From contig CM038912.1 of the NCBI GenBank assembly GCA_021904315.1, forward strand, positions 14,099,061-14,163,060: a stretch of 64,000 nt of DNA. The letters are read 5' to 3'. The notes under the pieces were generated by a model. It ran no database searches. It worked only from the letters and a program-made list of their open reading frames with translations, and was not told where the DNA came from. This DNA is from Sphagnum magellanicum (Eukaryota; Streptophyta; Sphagnopsida; Sphagnales; Sphagnaceae). Positions 45,099 to 56,762 of the stretch are shown one piece after another. Every line of letters begins with the position of its first letter. The stretch's first letter is position 1. Position numbers and translations under genes: made by a program.

Positions 45099-48000
45099 TT
45101 ATAATACTAACTCACTTTGCTGATCTAGTTCACGTATTTGTAGATGGAGGTAATTTATCTTTCTCAACTTGGCCTTTGGTACAAACATGTTTGTCCACCA
45201 TCTATGTGGTTGCATGTTTTTTGGCAACCTTTTGCTTTTGACATGATCTTTTGTTGCCTTTGCTTGAGTTAAATGGATTTTTTTTTTGGGGTCCATCAAT
45301 CACTTCCATTGCTGAGGTGTTTGCACCATCTTCCTTTATATCAAAGCAAAATTGAATCTAGTAAATGTAGCCAATTTTTGTGACTAGATTTGAAGAAATG
45401 AACATGTAGAAGTAGATCCAGTATAACAAATGCATGGCGTACAAAGTGTTATTACATGTAACTATAGGAAGAGATGGATTTGATAAGGATGAAAGGCAAG
45501 ATGTTCTCTTGCTAGTTGAATCTTCTATTATAAATTGCTTTTGGAATCAATACTTAATTTGTTGGATTTGTGCAACCTTCACATGGTTTTCTTAGTGATC
45601 CAAATTAGGTTTAGGATCTAGAGCCATCTCCTCTACCTCTTGCAGAGGTACTAATGATGGCAAAACATGTGGAATTTTTGCTGATGGTAGAACTGCTGGA
45701 GTTTTTATTGAGTGGAAAAAATTGTGGAGCTCTTGTTGGTGGCAAATGGTTGACATTTGATGGTAGAACATGGGGAGCTACCAATGATGGAAGAACTTGC
45801 AAAACTCCTATTGGTGGCAAAAAGTTGATGTTTGAAGGTGGAGCTTGGGGAACCACCAATGATGGTAAAACTTGTGGAGCTACTATTGGTGGCAAAGCTT
45901 GGGAGCTACTAATGGTGGTAGATGTTGTGGATATCACATTGATTTGTTAATCCACATCCACATTTGATTGTAAACTTGCAAGATTACAATTGATGGTAAA
46001 ACTTGGGGAACTACCAAAGATGCTGAACCTTCTTCTATAGTCAAGTTCCAAAAAAATTTGGCCAAATTACCTAAATATTACTTGGCAAATGCCTATTGCA
46101 ACTACAATTCAAAACTTGACATGCATAATAATCCAATTTTCTTAAACACATTTGTTAACATAATTATAAAAAAAACATTTAATACACAAGTGGAATATGG
46201 TAAAAAAATTCATGGTTACACTTTGCATAGCCATTTATGCACAATTCTTTTGGGCAATTCTTTTTTTCAAACTTTGAAAACATGTGATGTAAGCCCTTGC
46301 CACCCATACATCCACATTGGTCATTTTTTTCAATTTGCACTTTGTCTCACAATTGTTTTAAAAGGGAGTCCACTTTGTCAATGTTCATTATAGGAGATCC
46401 AACATTTGATTCAAAAGTTGTTTGCCAAGGGTCACTAGTGATTGATGCCACCCCTAAAGGATTGGTGCTATGACTCTTTACCCCAAGAGATGTTCATTGT
46501 TTCAATGGATATCCAATGTTAGTAGATCCCAATTCAGTGTGCTTAAACACAAACCCATCACCTACAAATGGCCATCACATCAAACTCTTTAATTAGTTTA
46601 AACAAATTATGAGCATCAAAGCACTAGAAGTTAGTTTTTACTTAGCACTAAGAACAACATTATGCTCTTGTAAGGAGTCTAACCATAAATAGTAAAAATA
46701 GACCTAACATCTAAGTAAACAACACTATAAAAAAAACTAGGTTATTTGCTTAGTAATGAAGACAACATTATGTTCTTTGTAAAGAGTCCAACCATAAGTA
46801 GCCTTAACAAACTTGGCGCTTAAGTAATTACTATTACAAAAAAAACAAAAAAAGTCCATTACAAATGTTGAACACTTAAGTAATGTTTAACATTAAGGAT
46901 AATTTTAGCAACCTATAAGCAACCCAAGCAATAGTTAGCAAAAAATAGTGTTATTTGTGTTACTAAGTAACCAAACTTAAGCACTCCATTAAGTTAGACA
47001 ATGCTAAATGACAAATTGATTAGATTCAGAGCACTATAACACTATTCAAAACACATTTAGCACATTAATTAAAAAAATGAATATCAAGCAAATCAATTGA
47101 AGAAATTGCAAAAGTCTCAATTCAAAAATTGTTACATCACAAAGATAGTTTTGCTCCACTTGAAAGGACCAAAGTCTGAATGCATTTTCTTTTAGAGAGG
47201 TCATGATAGGTCCAATTTTCATTTAACAATTGTTTAATCTTCTCATGTTGTTCCTCCAAACCCAACTTAACACCAAGACTCCTTATTTCATCATCTTCAT
47301 CTCCAAAACCCCAACTACACCACCAATTATGATAAAACATTTATTCACAAACAAGACATCTGTTTTTTTGCTTGACAAGTTCATCCAAGCAAAAAAGGTG
47401 GTATGTATGTTTACATAATGTGATGGTTACATCCCAACAATGATACCATTTGTTGCAAAATTCACAGGTCTCACATTTATTGAAAGATCACAAGTAGGCG
47501 GGCTTATAGTTCGGTGCATAATTGGCTTGGGCCATATTGACATACCGTCACCTTTTTGCATTTCAGCCACTTGACATACAATTGACCTTTGTTCCCACTC
47601 CAAGCTAGAAATTTCCTTTTATGATTCATTGATCATGGAATCTAGCTTCCAATAATCAAGTTCTGCATCTTGGTACATATCTTTACCAGCAATAGCTCTT
47701 TTTTTCTTATCTTCAAATAGTGTTCATGAAATCTCCAACTTGGTTCCTACATCTTGAAATTTCTTTGTAACATCATCCAAGTTTGCGTGTGATTATTTTA
47801 AGTGGTCATCATTCAAGAGACTCAATTTAGAGTCCTTACATCTTGTATTGACCTAAGATTAGAAAAGAGATCAACAAATTGTACATGAGTTGATCGAAAG
47901 AAAACTAAACCCTGAAAAAACAAATAAATTCAAGGAACATGCTACATTGGAGCTTAGTAAAACTAACCTAATCATAAAAAAGAAATAGTCTACACGAACG

Positions 48001-48752
48001 CGACTTTTCAAAATCATGCACACTCATTGAAGATGTTCGACTTTTGATTCAACTTTATTGAAAGCCTTTTGGGCTTCTAATGTGGTTGTTTTGCAATCCT
48101 CCATATTAAACAATAAACCTATGAACTTTTCTTCCACCTTCTCTTTTCACCCTCTAAGCTCCTAATTTTGTAATTTGCATTTTTCAAAACATCAAAAAGT
48201 AATAGTTGCAATTCTTTTACTTTAATCACTCATGTTGTTGACACACCGTATGGACATTGGGAATTACTAACACACCCCTATTTCACATACCTCCCCTTTG
48301 ACATTAAAACATCACCTTCAAACTTGTATGAAACTCACCTTTGCTAAGCTTCGACAACTCAAGTTTGATAGAAGCTTTTTACATCTTTTTCGCCGATTCC
48401 CTCCAAGCCTTTTCTCTTGTAGTGCAAGCAACAACTTAGCCTAATTGATATTGTGCCCTTTCATTCCTACAATGTAACCCTTCACCACCCATGACATGAA
48501 CTCATTGTTCATCGCATGTGGTGTCCCATAAATTTTAGTGTATAAACTAATAAACTTTTTTTTCATTTTTGGGTGCAACTTGTTATTGGTGGTTCTAAAC
48601 TTGGTGACTTTCTCAAAAACCTCTTCCAAATCTACTTCATGGACATGTTTTGGAGTATGGTCTAATCTTGGATTCATCTCGTCACCATTCAACTTCCTAA
48701 CATTCACACAAAATTCTTTGGTCTGGTCTGTGTAATCTACAACCTCCTCCAT
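45099..48752 (-). pseudogene. Scattered blocks of a decayed coiled-coil protein, family unknown
   Basis: Several minus-strand blocks lie in plausible exon order. 48752-48441 (103 codons) starts MEEVVDYTDQTKEFCVNVRK and includes EEVFEKVTKFRTTNNKLHPK and YTKIYGTPHAMNNEF; it is followed by a stop and AKLLLALQEKRLGG. About 47830-47500 is coiled-coil-like with stops. 47340-47137 has EIRSLGVKLGLEEQHEKIKQ. 45937-45611 is Pro-rich with a 25-residue repeat. 45296-45099 is basic (HLTQAKATKDHVKSKRLPK). Start codons are absent in most blocks and stops interrupt joins. Whether these once formed one gene is inference. I do not recognise a domain. Confidence 0.35.
45650..45910. repeat. About 75-bp coding-type tandem repeat
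   Basis: Two clear copies begin near 45739 and 45813 (GGTGGCAAA--GTTGA..TTTGA-GGT-GA-C-TGGGGA-C-ACCAATGATGG), with weaker copies on both sides. The period is a multiple of three. On the minus strand it gives Pro-rich LPPI/LPS/APQVLPS repeats. Confidence 0.7.
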
Positions 48753-51700
48753 TGTGAATGATGACTCTAGCAAAGAATAAACCTAAATCAATCATTATCT
48801 AACCTAATCAACACGAAAATTCAATGAACTCCCACAATTATGTAACTACAAAACCACATATTTGACTCATTAAGGCAACAAGCAAATCATTGAAAGCTTG
48901 AGTTTGGGAAGGCTAGTTTGAGAGGGAAAAAACATATTTAACAATCAACAAAGGAAAAAAATTAGTAGTCAAACTTGCGGAGAAAAAAAAACGCATGTGC
49001 ACAATGCTTGTAAATTAGGTAGGTTACAAATCGGGCTAGGTAGGAGTTAGTAAGTTCATATTTCATTGATCTTGCTATGTAGTTGATTTGACACATGTTT
49101 TGGACTTACCTTGACACGCCATATCTTTTTCAAGATTTTCTTAGATTTAACATTCAGTCAAGTCCTTAGTAAGGGTGCGCTTGTGGTTCTTTAATTTGTG
49201 AATGCACCTAATGTTCTTCTCCTTCTTTCACACACAAGAGTGTCACACATAAGCATCCTCCTAATGTTAATGATTCATAAAAATTAATGAATCTAATCAT
49301 TTAATGAAATCTTTCATTCCTCCCAAGAAATAAATAAGGAATTCAAGAAGGATGTTCATCACACAAAGGTTGAGTCCTTATCCTTCTAAATCTCCTTATC
49401 CTAATATCTTCCACACATCCTAATTAAGGGAAATCCATCCATCGTTTATCCACTTGGACTAATTAACCTAGATGGCTTCATCTTTAATAAATAGAAGATG
49501 GTAAGTAGGATATTTACCACTAGTAATTAAATAGTTACTGAGATGCCCTTCTAAATAAACTAAACTATGATATATATTATTTCTAGTAATTAACATTACT
49601 TTTATTATAAAATTTCTCATAATTAGCTTTTGATTATTTTGCCCCATGAAGGTAGTTCACTGTATTAATGACATTATTGTCAAACACACATTCATTTTAA
49701 AATTCAACTAAAATAGTTTTGCCATATGATGGTAACTACCATTTAGTGACGATTCTACCATCTCTTAACACTCATATGAGGTTTAACCAACATAGAACAA
49801 TTTTCTACCCTTAACACTAGTTGTTTATGTCATTTGTAATTGATTCAAACTCGTCATTTATGCCATTTTTAGTAGTTTATCCACTTGTAGTTGTATAAAG
49901 TTAGTCATAAAATGACATTTTTGGTATAGTGTTTATAACCCACTCTCATTCACCAACTAATCCATCCACTCACCAAGGCCAAGTTGTTTGGTTTAAATGT
50001 TGTTTACCCATATGTTCTCATGTTCAACTACTACAATGGATGAATAATAATTTTCATCCAAACTATGGACAAATGTTTTTCATCATGGATGAATATCCCA
50101 AAAAAATAAAAATAAAAATAAAAATGGTGAACCTTGAACCCAAAGCTTTTGTTCGGGTTTAAATGTCAAACCATGCAAACCTTTTATTTTCCAAAGTTTG
50201 GATGAAAATTTGCACACTTGGAACGATGGTAGAAACATCCGCCACCATCACTTTCAAGCTCAAATGCACAAATTATAGCAAGCTCCAACACAATGCCTAT
50301 TAAGTCTTGGCCTCACCTTGCTTTCAAATGTCCTCAAATAATATTGAATTTATTGACTTGAACTTCCCTTCATTCTACAAGCTTATGACAATGGTTGGTG
50401 GTTGGCCTACAATGTTCATGCCTTTTATTACATCACCATTTCATCCACAACACCTATTACAAAACGAGAGGCATGGGATTATGTGATCAATGACCACACC
50501 ATTGTCCACATTCCATTACTTTTGTGTAGACTATAGTGCATGAACCTTGTGCATTCAACAACCTTTGATTGAGTGATTTGCTTTCTACGTACTAGAAGGT
50601 GTTAATTGTGTAGCCTACCCATTTTTGGCACCGCACACTATTATTACAAAATATGTTGTTTAATTTCCAATGCCTCAAACATCTAAAGTTAAAGCCCAAA
50701 TTGGGGTTGAACTCCCCATTAGGAAATAAATGAAAATCAACATTAAAATCATCTTTGTAGTTTCAAACCAATTTTGGCATCCTTTTGCAATTTTGCCTTT
50801 GTTGCAACAACTTCTTCCTACAACCTTTTCTCCAATGCTAATCAAAACTATCTAGCTATAGCACAATAGGTTAGATAAATCTTTTATGTTTAAGGAAGTT
50901 CATTTGCAAATTGTTAGAATCCAAGTTCAAAACACACAAGACAATGACATGTTTTTATTGTATGTTTTGGAATCTCAAAACACGAAAGATGAAACTTTAA
51001 CACCACACCATTACAATAAACTCTCCAAACATTAAAAAATCAAACCTTGTTCACATTGAATTAGATCTTAATCACAAATAACAAACTATAAGAAACTAAT
51101 GTCTTTCAACAAATACATGAAAATTGAACTTCCTATTTTGTGAGGTTCATAAAAACAATTGAGCTTGGGACACACCCTGTTACATTGGTAATTTCAACAT
51201 TATTAATATTAATTTCAAAAATGTTGAAATTTCCCCAAGAAATCAAATAACAAAATTATGTGAATGAAAAAATATAATTTTTGAATATTTTATTTGTTGA
51301 AATGAAAATTTCAAAATTTATTAATCATTCAACAACTATGTGTCAAAATTGTCAAGGTATTACAATAGCCATTAATTGTTCAAAGCCGATAATTGAATGC
51401 CATAGTAGCAAACTTTTTCAAAACCTCAAGTATGGTATGTTTCAGTAGTAACAAATTGACGGGTACAAAAAATTCTCAATAGCATATTGATCATGATGGG
51501 TTTCTTTGGGTGGTTTATCTCACCAATATGCAAAGGTGAACACCATTTTCCTTGGCATATTTGCTTCAATATTTAGCTTTGACATATAGAACTTTGAACG
51601 AAGAATATGGGATAAGTGCTAATTTGGCAAAGTTTATATGGGAACATATGTAAATTGTGGGACAAGTGTCATAAGGCACAATACAAAGTTATAATGTGAA

Positions 51701-52203
51701 TGGATGAGAACACTATTAGGAACATATTCAAACTTAATGTTGGAAACCAATGTTGTCTACTTCTTGATTTTGAAAGGAACCAAATAGATAATAGGCAATG
51801 TTTTTTAAAAATAAAACTGTTGGTGCAATATTGAGAATGGTTTTTTGGGATTTATTGAACCCTTGGTTTTGGAGACTTCTCAAAAAATAAATTTTTTTGA
51901 AGCTTGGTTTGGTTGAAGATTGGGTTCAATTCTATTTACATTTCACCCAACTAAAATTAATAACTTGCCTAACAAATTGGTACTCATGCTCATGGAGTGA
52001 GATATTAATGTAAGAAAAAATTGAGGACGAACATTATCAGAAAAAAGAAATCCTATTCAACAAAATCGAGGAGGAACATTGTCAGAAAAAAGAAATCCTA
52101 TTTCAACAAAATTCAGGTTTTTTGAAAAAATTCATCAAAACCAACGAACTGTTGGTTTTGGTTCTTAATTTGAAAACCTAAAAACAGAACACCAGCAGGT
52201 TTT
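48753..52203. other. Gene-free AT-rich DNA
   Basis: Nothing is recognised apart from (ATAAAA)n near 50104-50122 and the short tandem duplication at about 52018-52118. A weak tRNA-like patch near 50865-50950 is discussed under findings. Confidence 0.4.
52018..52118. repeat. Two tandem copies of about 52 bp
   Basis: ATTGAGGACGAACATTATCAGAAAAAAGAAATCCTATT-CAACAAAAT is followed by a copy with GAGGAGGAACATTGTC. The two differ at few positions. Confidence 0.85.
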
Positions 52204-55200
52204 ATGAAAGAACCAGTGGTTTTAGGGTTTAGGGTTTTGCACATTACTTGTGCACTTTGTTGGGCCCTGCTATCACAGAAGAGAGAGGTTTATATGTGTC
52301 CCACTCATATGAAAGCAGTGGTGGAGAGTGGGGACAGGTGGATTGGCCGCAGCAGCTCAAGATCCACAAAGGCGTTGCTAGTTGGTAGCAGCTTCAATCT
52401 GCAGCTGATAGAGGGGATCCACATCGTTGGTGTTAGGAAACATCGAGTACACAACAACAGCACCACCACCTTCAACAACAGCAGTAGTTTGCAGCTGCCA
52501 CCTGCAGCTTCAATACCACTTACTTTGCCCCGCCCTGCCCATCTGCCATCATCATCTTCTTCTTCAAACTATTCTCCGAGGGTGAGTCAGTTCTCTCCTG
52601 TCTTCCTTCTGCGCCCTGCAAAACCCATGCCTATGGTATGACAATGGAAACTGGATGTCAAGAGAAGATGCTTAGGGTTTCTCTCGTGGAGGAGAGTAGA
52701 CCTCAGCTTCTCTCTCCACAAAAGCCATCCTCATCCCGGTCATCTTCGTGTAGCCCTAGGGACATATCATTGGGTTTTGGTGAAATTACCTATCGGGTAG
52801 GAACATATCGAGCACCCAACAAGAGTTCCATTAACCTTAATTGGTGAAGAGTTGCATGAGAGAGAGAGAGAGATAGAAAAGGTCATTTAGGGATTTAGGG
52901 ATGTGTTAATGGGATTAATGCCATTTTGTCTTGAGCTTTTTGCTTGGTGTGAAGGATAGGCTGATGGCCCCCTCCTCCTGCTGTTGAGAATGGTGGATGG
53001 ATTGCTTGGGAGGGTGCATCTTTTGGTCCTTCTCTTTCTATATGATTTTGATCAGTAGGATGATCGGTTTTGGTTTTTGGGGTTGGCAGAGGTTCAAAGG
53101 GTGGCAATGAATTTGCTGCTGCACCTGCCATGACTGGGAGCCATGTGGAACATGAAGCTGCCTTCTTTAAGACACAATGGCCAACAACTGCATCCTAAAC
53201 CCTAAACCCTAAACCCATCCTATCATGAAGACTTTTGCCTTGGTTTTTAAAATCCCTATAAGTGCATGAGGAATTCTACGTTGGCAAAGACGAGCTTGGG
53301 CTGTGAATGGGATTATGGAACGGCCAAATTTGGCACCTGATCATCAGTGAATGTAAGCCAGTATGCAGGAACCAACAACATCCTTGACTGCTGCATTTGT
53401 AGAACCACCACGAATGTAGCAGCAGCATCAAGTTCATCAACCTCACCAGCAAAGGATCTTACAACAAAGCTCAAGTTAGACAATGAAGACTTTTAATAAA
53501 ATCAACAATGCCTCTGCAAACCCACCACCATGCTCCTCGCCCAATCCTACATGTGAGCCATAGTTTGACAGGGAAGCCTCCTCCCCCAGGACTTTCAAGT
53601 TCTTCTCAGTATGGCTATCCTCCTCCTCTTCCTTCAATAGACTAAGTCATGCAACCACACCTAAACAAGGCTACCCATCATCTTGTCCACCTGGGAACTA
53701 AGGAGGAATTTTGGTCCCACACTAAGGTGAAGAGTGGACTTGAATCTTTTCATAATGAGAGTGGTCATTTACAGAATCATCCTGCTCCTGCTCTTCCTCT
53801 GGCAAGAGTAAACCCTAGCCGTAAGCCACCACATCAGTACAGAGTCCTTGGTAGCCTATTGGGTGGGGTCTCACACCAGCTTTAGGCTCCATCATCAATC
53901 ATGAACATATATCCTTCACGACAAGTTGAGGAGCATGAGCATGTTGTAACACACAAATTCTCCTGCCTGGATTTGACCTAGATTAAAGTGTTTCCAGTAC
54001 CAGCAGAATCTGCATGGATTCCTGCTGTGGTAGTAACGAATTCACAATTGGGGGTGAATCAGATTCACCCCTCCAATCCACTTCCTTCTGGCATCCAAGA
54101 TAGTGCAAATATTGATAATCCCACTACTGCTGCCATTACAGCAACAACTCCGACATTAGAGGAGGTGTCTATTGTACATCAAACAAGACGAGGAGGGACC
54201 TCCTGTACTTGGTGGGTCATGCATATATAATCTAGAAGGTTTAATGGATGGTCAAGTGGTTGGTGGATTTGGCAACACATTGAGCAAGTCAGATTGCAAG
54301 CCTGACTCGGGCCATCAAGTCAGAGTGAGTGGTGAAGAATCTCCACCTCTATCATCAACTTTAGAAGATTTTATGGTGTCAACCACAGCCTCCGAGACCA
54401 CCACAGCTGTTGAGGGAGATGGTTTTGAGGGAGTGGGTCTCATGGACAATCCAATGTGTTGTGCGACAGAACTGGTTGCGGTGAGAAGGAAAGAAACTTC
54501 TGAGATCTTGGAAGAGAACGACATCTAATCAAATCAACAATTGACAGCGGAGGGGCAAGAAGATATGGAAGGGAGCAGTTCTATTATCAACACAACAGTG
54601 GATGGTCCTCTTCTCCCAGGAAACAGAGCCCACAAGGTATTAGATGATGCAGGTGATAGAGTGTTCAACTATTGTTGTTGAAGACCCCTTCATTGAATAG
54701 GGTCTAGGTTCGCAATCATCTGTAGAGATAGCTGTTGGTGTTGAATCTAATGATGGGGGCATACCTGGAATCAATAGTTTTATTTCCAGCTCCAGTTTGG
54801 TATTGGGTACTACTGATGCCAATTCTGAGGCACAGCCACTGAAAGTGCTGGTGGCAGGAGATCTAAACTTCCAGGCAGGCTCTGAACTGAAGGATGAGAA
54901 TAGTAACCAGACGCAGAGGGAGTCACCTGAAAAGGCAGATGCTTTTGTAGACACCACCATGTGTGTGGAGGAAAGTGCTGATGATAAGGTTCTCAATGCT
55001 AGAAGAGGTGCAAAGAATTGAGCTTCCAGTGCACAATCTTGCTATTAGTGGAGGAGACATGAATAGGGAGCCACCACCAGACTTTGCCATTTTAGGGATG
55101 ACCCACCAAGAACACAGTGAGGATTGGGAGGTGGTTGCGGAGTTGCCTACACCAAAGAAACTACTTTTCTTGAAACTTTGAGTAGTGAGACAAATCTTGA

Positions 55201-55403
55201 CACATTTCAAACTTATAGAGAATACAGCTGAAAATATAGTTGAAATTATCAATGACCTGGCAAATCATTCAAACACATCGACATTCCTTTTCACTAACAA
55301 AATTCAATTGAAATCCTTTACCTGTGTAACAACTTGCATAGTGAAGTTTGTAGTCACTATAGTTCCGGTTGAGGATGCGGAACAATTTACCATCTTGCAT
55401 TGA
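52204..55403 (+). other. Decayed plus-strand ORF cluster, family unknown
   Basis: This 3.2-kb stretch is less AT-rich than its flanks and keeps open plus-strand frames one after another: 52204-52641 (145 aa from a true ATG), 52638-52847, 53649-53885, 53988-54230, then a largely open stretch about 54175-55181. They lie in different frames with stops between. Encoded sequence is Ser/Pro-rich at first (LPSSSSSSNYSPRVSQFSP), later acidic (for example LKDENSNQTQRESPEKADAF). No reverse transcriptase, endonuclease, zinc knuckle or other domain is visible. A gag or LINE ORF1-like relic is possible, but a decayed host gene fits as well. A CCCTAAA triplet lies at about 53199-53215. Confidence 0.35.
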
Positions 55404-56424
55404 GTGGAATGTTGTTTTATGCAGGTGGATTTTAGACTAGGCTTTAGCCATTTACATCAACTCCAAGTATTTCTTGATGGTTGTTTCCAGGTTTTGGAAG
55501 TTTTTTTCAAGTTGGTCACCATCATATCTAAGAGTGATGTTGATCAAAATGGGACCTAGTAATGAGGATATATGGATTTTGGAATTTGGAATTTTGGAAT
55601 TTTGGATCTTGCACTGAATAATGGGAATGTTTTGGGCTAGTGGGGAATTGATGGGTTCTAGGGTTTGAATTATTAATCTTTTTGTAATTATTTATACATT
55701 ATTTGTTTTGTCAAATTTTAAAAAATTGAAGCCATTTCATACTTTTTGTGATCAATGGAATGCTTAGAATTAAATGTAATTTTTTATTTACATAACTCTA
55801 ACATTAAATTATATTTCAAAACCCTAATATCATAAGACTTGATAGATGACATTGTCATTGAAAAAAAATTATATTGTTCATTTTTTATTATAACCCAAAT
55901 TTAAGCTTAAAAGATAAATTTTAATTCAAAATTTTAACTTGAATTGGCAATTCTATATTAACCTTAAAATATTGTGGACCACAAATTAAAAAAAACTCTA
56001 AATCACCCAAAATTTTTTTTACAATAAATAAAAGAATTTTATCAATAGTTACATATAACAAATTATTTTAAATTTTCTTTTGATTGACAAAAATTCATAG
56101 ACAAAAAATTATATAAATATATATTTTTGATATCAACATCAATGTTATAAAAGTTGTATAATTTTAAAATATAAATTTATAATTATGTTAACTTTATAAA
56201 TAGTTGAAAATTGTAAAATCTATTATGTGATTGTAATAAATTATAAATCACACACGTGCTTCAATATTGCAACTATAATAATCTTAACGTTATTACACAT
56301 GTAAAAACACATATATGCACATACACACAAACACATACAAATAAATCACACAATAATATATGCATTTGTATATATACATAACCGCACATGTACAACATTT
56401 TATCTATTGGCAGGGCCAACATGT
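55404..56424. other. Gene-free AT-rich DNA
   Basis: No gene or element. A GGAATTTTGGAATTTTGGA mini-repeat lies near 55577-55605. Long A/T tracts follow. Confidence 0.4.
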
Positions 56425-56762
56425 TTGTGACACCTTGTTGGCCTTGCTTACCAAGGCAAGGATATTTGTGTTTAGATTCATTATAAAGGATAGTAGCTTA
56501 AGGGATTTTGGCCCCTAGGTAACAACAGGTCTATTGTTATATGAGGATTTTTGAAAGATGATATTTTGGCTTGTGTTGAAACTTGAGATTAGTTATAGAA
56601 TTATAATATCTTGAAGGATTTTGGTTTCTTTTGGAGGATTTTTTTAAAGATTATATTTTTTCATGGTGAAATATTTGAGTTTCCATAATTTTTCTTTTGC
56701 CTGAAGATACTTTTTGATGTATGTAAATGGCAAGGCCACAGTGTGACACACCCCTTGTTAAA
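56425..56762 (+). mobile_element. MITE-like family B, copy 3
   Basis: The left end TTTGTGACACCTTGTTGGCCTTGC resembles the complement of the right end (GCAAGGCCACAGTGTGACACACC), giving terminal inverted repeats of about 24 bp with mismatches. The interior matches copy 1 closely (CTTGAAGGATTTTGGTTTCTTTTGGAGGATTTTTTTAA). Non-coding. Confidence 0.8.
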
